Positions 26,263 through 36,291 of a stretch of DNA of 64,000 bases are shown here, piece by piece. The position numbers and the translations under genes were made by a program. The DNA comes from Rhopalosiphum padi (lineage: Eukaryota; Arthropoda; Insecta; Hemiptera; Aphididae), in NCBI RefSeq assembly GCF_020882245.1, contig NC_083600.1, positions 19,034,001-19,098,000 on the forward strand, given 5' to 3'. Under the pieces are notes generated by a model. The model saw nothing but the letters and a program-made list of their open reading frames with translations, did not search any database and had not been told where the DNA came from. The first letter of the stretch is position 1, and each line of letters opens with the position of its first letter.

Positions 26263-26600
26263 TGCTATAAAAAAAATATATAGAGACGGTGTCTACACAA
26301 GTCCTTAGTCCACAAAGCCCACTTGGAAACATAGAACGATGTTCAAAAGTAAGCGTTTAGAGCGCCGGATATCGTCATAACGAGCGTTTCTGGTTTTTAA
26401 TGTTGCTTTAGTTTTTTTGAATCGTGAACTCGGTTCTCCGAGATCGCGGTTGCTAAGCGACAACGTTTGACGACAAAAACAAAAATACAAAATCGGCGCT
26501 AATCACTATCACAATTATTCACAACCGTTGACCGACCATGTGCAGTAACTTAACGGCTAAACCAGAAAACGTATACAAAATAATATTATTATACGGTTAC
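26263..26600 (-). promoter_or_regulatory. CEP20-like gene upstream region with X-box-like motif
   Basis: GTTGCTAAGCGAC at 26449-26461 fits RYYNYY-N(1)-RRNRAC, the RFX X-box pattern, 187 bp before the ATG of the CEP20-like gene. The surrounding DNA is less AT-rich than the neighbourhood, as expected of a promoter. A short minus-strand open frame here (26305-26490) has no recognisable sequence and is probably chance. Confidence 0.5.
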
Positions 26601-28054
26601 GTACCACCTAGATCCCGCGACAAGTAGATCCACGTACGTCAACTGGATCCCTTTGGACATTTAGAACTTCAAAGACAATTTAGATTCCATATTAACTATA
26701 ATCTCCCATGTCATTTAGGTACCCAGAAATCGGCGGTAATTTAAAAAGCTTGTCTAAAAAAAATACTTAAATAACAATTTAAATTTAAAAAAAAATATTA
26801 TGAAATAGTATGAAGTATAAGTAAGTTACATGGCGTTAGTAAAATCTCTAATTCCATTAATTATGATATTAGATTCGATGTTTTAAATAAGTAGTAACGT
26901 TTTATTATATTCTAATAAACACGATATATGAATTATCGATTATGTTAATGTAGAGCTTATATATAATTTTTAAAAGAACTTGCTCAAATACCTATTTATT
27001 ATAATAGGTAAGTACATTAAAACCTAACCATTAACCTAACAGGGTGACTATACTTATTTACAAGAATTGCATGGCCACTTATTCCTTTAATGTTAAATTT
27101 ATGTTGGACTTTTAAATTTCAGAGTTAACTTTACCTAAAGGCCATATTTTTAAATTCAAGTACACAGAAGTTGTATACATTGTTTAAGCTATGTCATGTA
27201 ACGGTATAGCCTTATTTTTTCAAATGAGAAACAACCTTTTATTGCGAATAATTAAGCAAATTATTTTTTTGAAAATATTTATAAAACTACATCCACGATC
27301 CACATAATAATCCTGAAAAATGGTTTTAAAAAACTTAAAAATAGATGTAATTATGCAAGTAATATTTAATCTAGTAATTACAATAAAACAGTTTTTGCAA
27401 AGTATAAAATATTGATGAATTTATACTACCTACCTAATTAACATACTTTTTAAATTAGCATAGCCCCCATATTTTCCAAAATTATATACAGTAGAACATC
27501 GATTATTCGCATTAATTAGGATCGAATGGGTGCGGATAATCAAATAAGCATTAAAAATAAAGTAATTCAGCTACCTAGTAAAATACACAATAATTAGTAA
27601 ATAAAAATATGTGTAAATTCAATGTTTTAAGTAAAGTAATAGATACCTACTAACAATATTTCTGGCAATATTAAACTTGACCCGCTTTTGTTAGTGTATT
27701 TGTAAAATAAGAACTAATATAATAACTATACTTGTAGTCTTTTTTAACAAGTCAAAGAATATTTTTTAAATATTAAATATTATTTTATTGAAATACTTAA
27801 TAAAACGTTAATATTTCTCGTTTCTTGATATAAATAATTATTTAATTGGTATTTAATAAAAAAAAATGTATGCAAGGTAACTATAAGAATAACAGTGTTA
27901 GGTAATTTTCCACACCACCTTTATTATTAAACGACGTGCAATAACATTGTCCGTATTGTTTAATAACTTTATGAGGTATTACACAAGGCGCGTTTTTTTA
28001 TTGTGGTGTCCCCAGTAGGCCTAATCCACATCGTAAGCGTGAACGCATTATATG
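26601..28054. other. AT-rich intergenic sequence with a Tigger-like transposon end
   Basis: No genes seen. At about 27489-27556, CAGTAGAACATCGATTATTCG followed by GGTGCGGATAATC resembles the end of a pogo/Tigger-type DNA element (TA target). The partner end was not found, so it is a fragment. The rest is featureless AT-rich DNA. Confidence 0.35.
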
Positions 28055-28325
28055 CAGAGGCGTATTTTTAAAGATTTAGAGGGGCAGCAAATTTTTATTT
28101 CGTACTTTATGAGTACTGGCGCAGTGACGTCAATCATTAATATTTTTCACAACAAATGTGTGCCATAGAGGTGTAAAATACTATAATGTTTATATAAGTA
28201 TATAACATGGTATTCTATGGTATTAACAGTTTGACCAATGCGAGGCATTTTAATTTTTTTTTTAATGGGAGGGAGGCAGCAAAATATGTGTTGCCCTTAT
28301 CATACAATTTCTAAATACGCAACTG
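28055..28325. mobile_element. Non-autonomous hAT-like element (271 bp)
   Basis: It begins CAGAGGCGTATTTTTA and ends TAAATACGCAACTG, giving inverted termini (CAGAGGCGTATTT against CAGTTGCGTATTT) with GGCAGCAAA-type subterminal repeats on both sides. Flanks ATTATATG (28047-28054) and ATCATATA (28326-28333) match at 6 of 8 positions, consistent with an aged 8-bp hAT target duplication. It contains no open frame of note. Confidence 0.55.
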
Positions 28326-28508
28326 ATCATATAAATGCATTCAAATAATAAAAAAAAATATACAATAACTTAAACTATATGTAGATATTAATAATTTTAT
28401 ATAATATAAAACGGGTAATGTGTATAATATGTGTGTGTTGCCGGCCGGCGATAGTCAATGTGTTGGATGAGTGGATGAGAGATGAGCGCTAATGCGTAAG
28501 GGGAAAAC

Positions 28509-29232
28509 TTATACTAAATTGCTGCCAATCTTCCTCCGAGTTGAAACGAAGCCGAGTGTTGACACTTTTCCCATCAGCTTTGTGACAACTTCTTCTTCAC
28601 TAATAAATATTATATATTTATATAAAGTATACTATACCTACTACGATTCTAAAAAAATATAATATAATACAAACAAATACTTTCGACAGTAGATTATCGT
28701 CAGTTGAATTTCTTTTTGCTGCTGCTAGACGTCCTCCGTGTTGAAAAACTGCCGAGTGCCGACACATTTTCCATCAGCTCAATGACAAATTCTTCTTCAC
28801 TAATAAATATTATATATTTATGTAAAGTATACCATACCTACTACGATTCTAAAAATTATAATATATTACTAACAAATCCTTTGGGCAGTTGATTATTGTC
28901 AGTTGAATTTCTTTTTGCTGCTGCCAGACGTCCTCGGTGTTGAAATACTGCCGAGTGCCGACACATTTTCCATCAGCTCAATGACAAATTCTTCTTCACT
29001 AATAAATATTATATATTTATGTAAAGTATACCATACCTACTACGATTCTAAAAATTATAATATATTACTAACAAATCCTTTGGGCAGTTGATTATTGTCA
29101 GTTGAATTTCTTTTTGCTGCTGCCAGACGTCCTCGGTGTTGAAACGAAGCCGAGTGCCGACACATTTTCCTTCAGCTCAATGACAAATTCTTCGTCGGTG
29201 AGTAGTCCACGATCCAGCCAAATGTTCGGTTC
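28509..29232 (-). repeat. Tandem array, 199-bp period, each unit with a terminal-exon-like frame
   Basis: Four related units, two of them nearly identical full copies with a 199-bp spacing. Read on the - strand, each has a splice-acceptor-like sequence (TTATTAG or TTTATAG) followed by an open frame and stop: 29098-29232, 28899-28998, 28700-28799 and 28509-28599. The frames share DEEF/SEEEFVIEL, ENVSALG and a lysine-rich tail KKKFN before the stop; the farthest copy has diverged to a different tail. All four stay open despite substitutions. I infer tandem duplication of a last exon, possibly alternative 3' exons of a minus-strand gene that I could not complete. Confidence 0.6.
29098..29232 (-). 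CDS. Candidate terminal exon of an unrecognised minus-strand gene
   Basis: This is the first unit of the tandem array in the direction of transcription. After acceptor TTTTATAG, 44 codons run in frame and end at TGA (29098-29100). The peptide starts EPNIWLDRGLLTDEEF, is acidic in its first half and ends with a basic SSKKKFN. It is the only unit with the longer EPNIWLDRGL start; the other three enter at the later acceptor TTATTAG. I do not recognise the family. No upstream exon in matching phase was identified, although the exon cassettes at 30-40 kb on the same strand are possible sources. Confidence 0.35.
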   Translation of the reverse strand, partial: EPNIWLDRGLLTDEEFVIELKENVSALGFVSTPRTSGSSKKKFN

Positions 29233-29413
29233 CTATAAAACTTCAAATAATGTGCAGATTAAATGTAATTTAAACTTATAGTAAAATTTCAATGTTTAAG
29301 AAATCTATGTTGGTGTTCTATTATTTTTGAATTTAAATTAATTTGAAATTTTATATTCATAATTTATCAGTTAAAAATGTAAACAAGAACTAAAAAGATT
29401 ATAGTATATTGCA

Positions 29414-29477
29414 GTTTAACTTTCTGTTCGGTGGCCACCTTTTTAATTCCTCACTCTCTTTTATAAGAAAGTTAAAC
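29414..29477. repeat. Short hairpin, 12-bp perfect arms
   Basis: GTTTAACTTTCT at 29414-29425 is exactly reverse-complementary to AGAAAGTTAAAC at 29466-29477, and pairing continues imperfectly outward for about 20 bases. It may be the core of a foldback MITE or a small hairpin RNA. Confidence 0.5.
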
Positions 29478-29607
29478 AGCACAATAACTATAAAAAATAT
29501 TAATTTAAACATACACAAAGATGAACTTGCTTTGTGATAAGAAAAAAAAATTGAAAAAATTGGTAATTTTTCAATGCATTATTAAAATAAAAAGAACACC
29601 TAAAACC

Positions 29608-29685
29608 GTAGTACAGTATATTATCTGAAAAAAACCATAAAAATTAAATATAATTTAAGTAAATATTCATAATATACTGTACTAC
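29608..29685. repeat. Short hairpin, perfect 17-bp arms
   Basis: GTAGTACAGTATATTAT at 29608-29624 pairs perfectly with ATAATATACTGTACTAC at 29669-29685 across a 44-base AT-rich loop. The size resembles a small foldback element; a pre-miRNA-like transcript is a less likely alternative. Confidence 0.6.
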
Positions 29686-30293
29686 TGTTCAAAAAATTAT
29701 AGTATTAAACAAACACAGCCCTGCGACACTTTTTTTTGTTTTTCATCAGTTTCCTAATGATACTGCCAATCGTCCTCCGGGTTGACATTATATAAGGATA
29801 TAGCGTAATTATTTCAGTTTTTTTGTTTTTCCGATATTATGGCAAGATCTGAAATTTTTTGTTTTATTTTATTACTATTTACCACCCAAAGTACCAAATT
29901 GATCCATATTTGCTACAAGAATTTATGACAAACAAAAGTAAACTACATAATTGTAAAATCATTATACATTTTTCGCTACGTCCACGTCCAGGATCTAAGG
30001 TTTACTATTCTACTACTATTCTAATATAATATAATGTGAATAATACAAATAATACACGGTTGTTATTTTTCACATTTTTTGTCTACTATAACTAATGAGT
30101 AAAATAAGTAGGTATTGTGTACTATTTTTTCATTGGACCCTGGAGAATAAAATATGCGTCTACATCAACTACATCATCCGACTAGCGCGGATTGTTCATA
30201 TAAATTAATATATTTTATTTTAAGTTTAAAAAATAATTAATTAATTTTTTTTTATTAATTAATCCCAAAAAAGAATAATAAAAAAAAACTTAC

Positions 30294-30410
30294 TTAAGCG
30301 TCGACTCTTCCCGGGAAACCGAGTTGTACCAATCTACAGTGTTTACGGAGTGGTGCACCGCCGCCGAAGAAACTTCAAATTTTGTTCATACGATCTTCAT
30401 CATGATTCTA
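30294..30410 (-). pseudogene. Decayed copy of the duplicated exon cassette (copy 1)
   Basis: Minus-strand homologue of the open cassette at 36177-36291. It keeps an acceptor-like TTTTAG, the donor GTAAGT and the blocks NHDEDR and TTRFPG. Relative to that copy it has a 1-base deletion after GATCG and two in-frame stops, so it cannot encode the same peptide. An alternative frame is open from about GAAGTTTCT to the donor. Confidence 0.55.
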
Positions 30411-30889
30411 AAAGGGAGTATAAAGATATTTTATGAAAATAAACAGCACGAAATAAAAAGGAGAGTACTTGTCATGTACTGAAAACTGTTGTTTAACGAC
30501 TGTTCATTAAGACTATTATAGAATTGTTAATCGTCTTCGACGAATGTCGTCGATTGTCGTATGCCACAGATGACGAAAATTATAATATGATAAGTCTATG
30601 GTGTTTTTTTATAAGAACTCCTTGTGATATTATACGATCTATTTTTCTATCTTAGGTGTTTGACATATTAACGTAGAATTGAAACATATAAACTATAGAC
30701 CAAGACCAAATCTTTATAGATATTGCAAAGTATTAATATTTTATTCTAATGAAGATGATTATAAATTGTTTTATTTAATCTATAAAAATAGTGAACTAAA
30801 CAAAAATAATTATAGTTGTTTCTGAGTTATTATTTCTCCATTTTTTTGGTTTTAATCACGCAGTGCTTTAACTTAATCTTACATATTCT

Positions 30890-31721
30890 CAGTGGCGGCT
30901 TTGGTGGTGAGGCAAGTGAGTTACCTAAAATTTTGTAGCAAATAATACTCTAAAAGTGTATATTTCTTGGCTCACCGATAGCAAACATTTCGCTAATAAT
31001 TTTTAACATTTTTATGATTTTATTTGAAATAAATTCTTCTTTACGAAGTTTAATAATATAAATAATCATTTATTTTATTATAGTATAATATTATTCCGTG
31101 TTTATTACCAAAAATAGCGATAAACCGATAAGAAATGCACGAAATAATAATTCCGTTAACAAACGCTCATATTCAGCCGGCGGAAATATTCCCTATGACG
31201 TCAGAATTGTAACTTGTGTACATTAATTACACACACATGCGAATGTACGGACTACGCAAATGCACGCGACTGTTAAATAAGCTGAATTGCGCAAATGATC
31301 ATAGTGAGGCGACTTTTTCATCGCCTCTGATACTAAAAATATATGTGGTACTATGGTCAGCCCGCAGCCATGTCTACGGCTCGTTCAACAACAACATAAT
31401 ATTGATATTGGATAATCATAAACCGTTATTATTGTCACAGCGCCTGATGAAACCGATTTCATTGTTAGTTTATAATGTTTATATCTCTCTCGTTCGAATC
31501 ATCGCTCGTGCAGTCGTGCTTATTCGTTTAAATTTGTTTACGCGTGTTTTCGTGCTTTGATTTAACATTAAAGTAATTTAAGTATATTATTATATTTTAT
31601 TATAGTTATAATTATTTTTATATTTTTAAATTCCATTATTATGAAGTTTAATTTTTATTATGAAGGGGGGGAGTGATACATAAGTTGCCTCACCAAAAAA
31701 ATACAACCAAAACCGCCACTG
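30890..31721. mobile_element. hAT-type non-autonomous element with 8-bp target duplications (832 bp)
   Basis: Left end CAGTGGCGGCTTTGGTGG, right end ACCAAAACCGCCACTG (reverse CAGTGGCGGTTTTGGT), with GTGAGGCAA subterminal on both sides. Perfect 8-bp direct repeats CATATTCT flank it (30882-30889 and 31722-31729), the hAT signature. The duplicated sequence near 36.78-36.84 kb lacks the insertion, giving an empty-site comparison. An internal + frame (31216-31560, GTG start) shows no transposase motifs, so I treat the element as non-autonomous. Confidence 0.85.
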
Positions 31722-33336
31722 CATATTCTTACATGTAAACTTACATATATATATCTGAAGACACCTATCGGCTATCATAATAGAAACAAATTCATACATT
31801 TCCTTTATTATGGTTTCATGTAACAAATAGTACCTAGTCAATGCTTTGAGGAATTCAATTTTCAGTACCATTTTACAAAATAATCAAAAATTACCTTGAA
31901 TTAAAGATAAAGAAGTAATTATTACAGTGTTGCTTTATACATTAGTGATTAAGTTTATTACTGTAATTAGTGGGTGAAATTTGAATTTTAAGTCAGTCAA
32001 CCTTCATTAATAACTAATAAGTGTAATTTTGATGTATTATGAGACAATTTATGACTTATAATATTATATGTTGATTGATATTGCTAAGTATTTTTTTTTT
32101 TTTTTGTGTAAAGTTTGACTAGCTACCTACATTTTTTCCGAAAACATTGCAATAATTATTATTATAATAATTAATATTGTATAAATAATAAATATAATTT
32201 ATACCGTATTATATTCTTGTTATATACTTTTGAGTTAATAGGTACAACCCTTTCGTAAAATAATTTGAATAAATAATATCTTAAGATTAATCTACGTATG
32301 TCAAAAATATCATTGTGTACGTATAGTATAACATGTACAAAAAACTTTTATGTCCCTACAAATAATGTTTTAAATAATAACAAAATATCGTAAATATACA
32401 TAATTTCAAAATATTTTGAAAAAATACTATTTGTAAGAAATACTCTCATAAGAATTTAATTAAAGTTTTAAGTATCTAAGATTAGATTATTCGTTTTTGA
32501 ACTATAACAAAATATAAAAATTATTTGAGAAAAAATATTTATTTTTAGGGTGGGTGTATAATAAACATTTAATAAGTTATAGGTATAATACTGAACTTCG
32601 AATAGTCATAAAAAATAATGTGACTTTCCAGTAAACATATTATTTTTGTTTTTGGTAAAAAAAAACTAATGAGAATTCCAATATAATATTTTTAAATTGT
32701 AGATATAAAAAGAAAATATTTATAGGTATGAATATCTAACGAAAAAAATAATTTGAACATTTTATAGATTTAGCCGAATACAATTAAAATTTTAATTTTA
32801 AACGTTTATAAAATATACCGTGACTATACATTTTTTATTACAGTAAATTAGTGAACGATTGATGAAGAAGCCTGTATTAAATTTTATATCATATTTGCAT
32901 ATCTATAATTTTTTTCGGCTTAATAAAAAAAAAAAAAATTTAATTGTTTTAAATAATGAAAATGCTTTTAAAATTATACAATTTACCTATAGAGAAATCA
33001 TAATGTAGATAATTGGTAAATTTTTCAAAATTCTATAATTAGCATTTTTTAATTAAAATTAAATTAATAAATTAATTTTGTCGATATTATACAAGTATAT
33101 AGCGTAATAATACATTTGTTTTTATGTGTTTTCGATCTTATGACAAGATTCGAAATTTTTTATTTTATTTTACTATTAACCACCCAAAGTACTAAATAGA
33201 TCATATTTGCTACAATAATTTATGACAGAAAAGAAACTACATAATTGTCAAATAAATATACATTCATTGCTATGTCCAGGATCTAAGGTATACTTGACGA
33301 CTTAATTTTATTCTTAGCTATTTTATACATTGGACC

Positions 33337-33534
33337 TGTGGTCAACCTTTTTGGACTCTCGGGCCACATTCACAAACTAAAAACTGTTTGCGGGCAAGAA
33401 AAGAATAAAAATTTAATATACTTAAATTATTTACTATGCAAAAAAAATATTGTTTAGAACTTTAAATAAAAAAAAAAATTCGTCGTTTTAGAATTTAAAG
33501 CGGGCCGTAGACAATAGCTCACTGGTTGCCGGCC
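33337..33534. mobile_element. hAT-like MITE, copy A
   Basis: Starts TGTGGTCAACCTTTTTGGAC and ends CACTGGTTGCCGGCCA, the terminal style of small hAT elements (CAGTGGTNNCCAACCTTTTTG type). The orthologous point in the block at 30131-30138 reads a single CATTGGAC without the element. CATTGGA-like sequence occurs on both sides here. No coding capacity. Confidence 0.5.
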
Positions 33535-33666
33535 ATTGAATTGGACGATTGGAAATAAAATATAAGTCTGTCATCCAAGTATAGCAGCTTGTACACGTCA
33601 ATAAATATTTATTTTAAGTATAAAAGATAAATTTAATATTCCATAATTATGGGAAAATTAACTTAC

Positions 33667-33835
33667 GTAAGTATTCTTCGACGCTGTTCGGCAAAATCGA
33701 GCTGTACCACATTTATAGTTCAAACGTGCATCGTCACCGCCGAAGAAACAGCTAGCTCTTATTTCTTCATTCGTCTTCTTTGCGCTTCAGAATGAAATTA
33801 TTGAAATACTCTATAAAAATGAGAGCACTTGTCAT
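33667..33835 (-). pseudogene. Decayed copy of the exon cassette (copy 2)
   Basis: On the - strand an ATG at 33835 opens MTSALIFIEYFNNFILKRKEDE and then stops (TGA). Beyond the stop, RNKS, LFLRR and RCTFEL blocks align with the intact cassette at 36177-36291 with further stops, up to donor GTAAGT at 33661-33666. It is a degraded homologue. Confidence 0.5.
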
Positions 33836-34420
33836 ACACTAAAGGCTGTTGTTTTAAGACTGTTCAATAAACTATTAGAATTATTAACAGTCTTCTACGA
33901 ATGACGACGATTGTCGATTGCCACGGATGTAAATATTGTATAATAATGTGATAGATCATATGTTTTTTTTTTATAGAACTCTATGTGATATTATAGTATT
34001 TATTTTTATATCTCAGCTGTCTTGTATACGAAACTTTTGGTATTTAATTAATTTCATACGTAAAACCATAATAATTGTATATCCTGAATTTTTTTTTTTT
34101 AATTATAATTTTATTATTTCAATAGTTTTTTGGTAAAATTGTTCACCAAAAAATAAAACCATATATATATATGGTAATATTTCCAGCTTTTTTGTTTTTC
34201 TGATATTATGGCGAGATCTGAATTTTTTTTATTTTATTTTACTATTTACCAACCAATGTACCAAATAGATCATATTTGCTACAAGAATTCATGGCAGACA
34301 GAAAATAAACTACATAATTGTAAAATCATTATACATTTTTCGCTAAATATCCCGGATCTAAATTCTAAGGTGTACTTATAACGATTTTATTTTATTCTTG
34401 GAAATTTCATCATTAATGCA

Positions 34421-34635
34421 TGATCGGTAACCTTTTTGAACTCTCAGGCTACATTCACAAATTAAAAACAGTTTGCAGACCAGATAAAATGAAAAATTTA
34501 TATTCTTAAATTATTTACTATGGAAAAAAATATTGTCTAGAACTTTAAAATAATAAAATATAAATAAAAAAAAAATTTCAGTGTTTTAGAATTTAAAACG
34601 GGTCGTATATACAATAACTCGCCGGTTGCTGATCA
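34421..34635. mobile_element. hAT-like MITE, copy B
   Basis: Begins TGATCGGTAACCTTTTTG and ends GGTTGCTGATCA, whose reverse complement TGATCAGCAACC matches the left end. It shares CTCACAAATTAAAAACAG-type internal sequence with copy A at 33337-33534 and with a third, eroded copy at about 38180-38393. No coding capacity. Confidence 0.5.
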
Positions 34636-34779
34636 CTTCATTGGACTGGACGATCGAAAATAAAATATAGGTCTGTCATCGGGGTAACAGCTTGTAGAAG
34701 TCAATAAACATTTATATTTTATATTATGTATAAATATTAAATTTATTACTACCCCAAAATAATAGGAAAATTAACCTAC

Positions 34780-34944
34780 GTAAGTATCCTTCGACGCTTT
34801 TCGGCGAAATCAATCTGTGCCATATTAAAGTTCAAACGTGCACCGTCACCGAAGAAACAGCTATAGTTTATTTCTTCAATCGTCTTCTTTACGCTTCGGA
34901 ATGGAATTATTGAAATATTTTATGAAAATGAGAGTACTCGTCAT
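34780..34944 (-). pseudogene. Decayed copy of the exon cassette (copy 3)
   Basis: Nearly identical to copy 5 at 38519-38683. A minus-strand ATG at 34944 opens a short frame (MTSTLIFI), and the cassette is then broken by stops. Its donor is the weaker GTAGGT. It belongs to the 34.2-36.1 kb duplication block. Confidence 0.45.
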
Positions 34945-36176
34945 GTACTGAAGGCTGTTGTTTGACGACTGTTCGATAAAATTATTAGAATGGTTAATAG
35001 TCTCCTACAAATTACAACGATTGTCGTTTGCCACGGATTATGAAAAATATTATAATAATGTTTTTTTTATAGAACTCTTTGTGATTTTATAGGATTCATT
35101 ATTATATTTCAGCTGTCTTGCATACGAAACTTTTGGTATCTAATTAATTTCATACGTAAAATCATAATAATTGTATATTATCCTGAATTTTTTTTAAATT
35201 ATAATTTTATAACGATTATTAACGCGCGGTTTTAAACGGTTTGGCAGAACTAAATGATTAATAATTTTAAAAATATTTAAATGTTTAATCATTAAACTGA
35301 TATTACATACTAAATAGTTAATAGATTATAATCTATTACATATAATAAATAAGGACTTACAAAATTAATAAAATTAATTTCTAAATACAAGCAATTATTC
35401 ACATTCAACTCGTTATACACATATGACATATAGTCACATATCATTTCCGTTTCGGTACCCTCCTGTTTAGGAATAATACATACTCATACTATTTTTACTG
35501 TTTTTAAAATTAATCGATAAGTTCTAACTAATATGCTCAGATAATTTGCGATATTAATATATATATATATATATATATAATAAATGCATCTATTTATGGT
35601 ATTATGCTATTGTTATTTTATCCTATAGGCTAAAGTGTATAGTCAAAATATTTTGAAAATTATAATACGTATAAGAAATGCAAACATTAACATTTGGTGA
35701 AATTTTCAAATAACTACAGTTATTCGTTTTTAAATTACTACAAAAAAACAAAAATCGGTTGAGCAGATATAGTTATCACAGAAATATGAAATGAATATCC
35801 AATGTCTTAAAAATTCAAAATTCAAACAATTATAAAAAAATATTAATGCGTCTTTTCGGAAAACTTTTTTTTTTTTGTTAGGGATAAAAAAAACTTATAT
35901 CAGTCTTATATACAATTAATATAAATTATTATATAAAATGGGTCTGGTAATATACTATGACGATTATGTATTTTTGATCTCACGTATTTTATGCATCGCG
36001 CGTTCGGTAATAAAATATGCATACGTATACGTCACCCAGCGTGAATAGTAGAATAAAATATGTGCTTACGTCGATTACATCGTTCGGGTAGCCGATTGTT
36101 CATATAAATAAATATATTTTATTTTAAGTTTAAAATGTAAATTTAATCCTAAAAAAGAATAAGAAAAAAAACTTAC

Positions 36177-36291
36177 GTAATCGTAGACTGTTCCCGGGAA
36201 ACCGAGTTGTGTCAATCTTCAGTCTATACGTAGTGGCGCACCGACGCCGAAAAAACTGCAAATTTTCTTCATACCGATCTTCATCGTGATT
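36177..36291 (-). CDS. Open exon of the duplicated minus-strand cassette (copy 4)
   Basis: A 115-bp stretch between acceptor TTCTCATTTAG and donor GTAAGT reads 38 sense codons plus one base with no stop. The peptide begins NHDEDRYEENLQFFRRRCAT and ends FPGNSLRL. It is charged, with an arginine cluster followed by a single cysteine. The homologous copies at 30294, 33667, 34780, 38519 and 40114 are interrupted. In the other copies the homologous frame extends upstream into LIFIKYFNN-type sequence; here a TAG falls at the acceptor, which splicing would remove. I do not recognise the family. It may be one live exon of a multi-exon gene or the best-kept relic of a dead one. Confidence 0.4.

Noticed and set aside
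28704..29091. Two near-identical 62-codon + strand frames
   Set aside because: They are the antisense reading of the 199-bp repeat; the minus-strand reading has splice sites and consistent stops.
28509..29232. CRISPR-like array
   Set aside because: The repeats are 199-bp tandem units without short direct repeats and unique spacers, and the genome is eukaryotic.
31480..31510. CGTTCGAATCA as a tRNA T-loop
   Set aside because: No flanking sequence folds into acceptor, D or anticodon arms.
31216..31560. 114-codon frame inside the hAT element as a possible transposase
   Set aside because: No hAT dimerisation or catalytic motifs, a GTG start, and the element is far too short.
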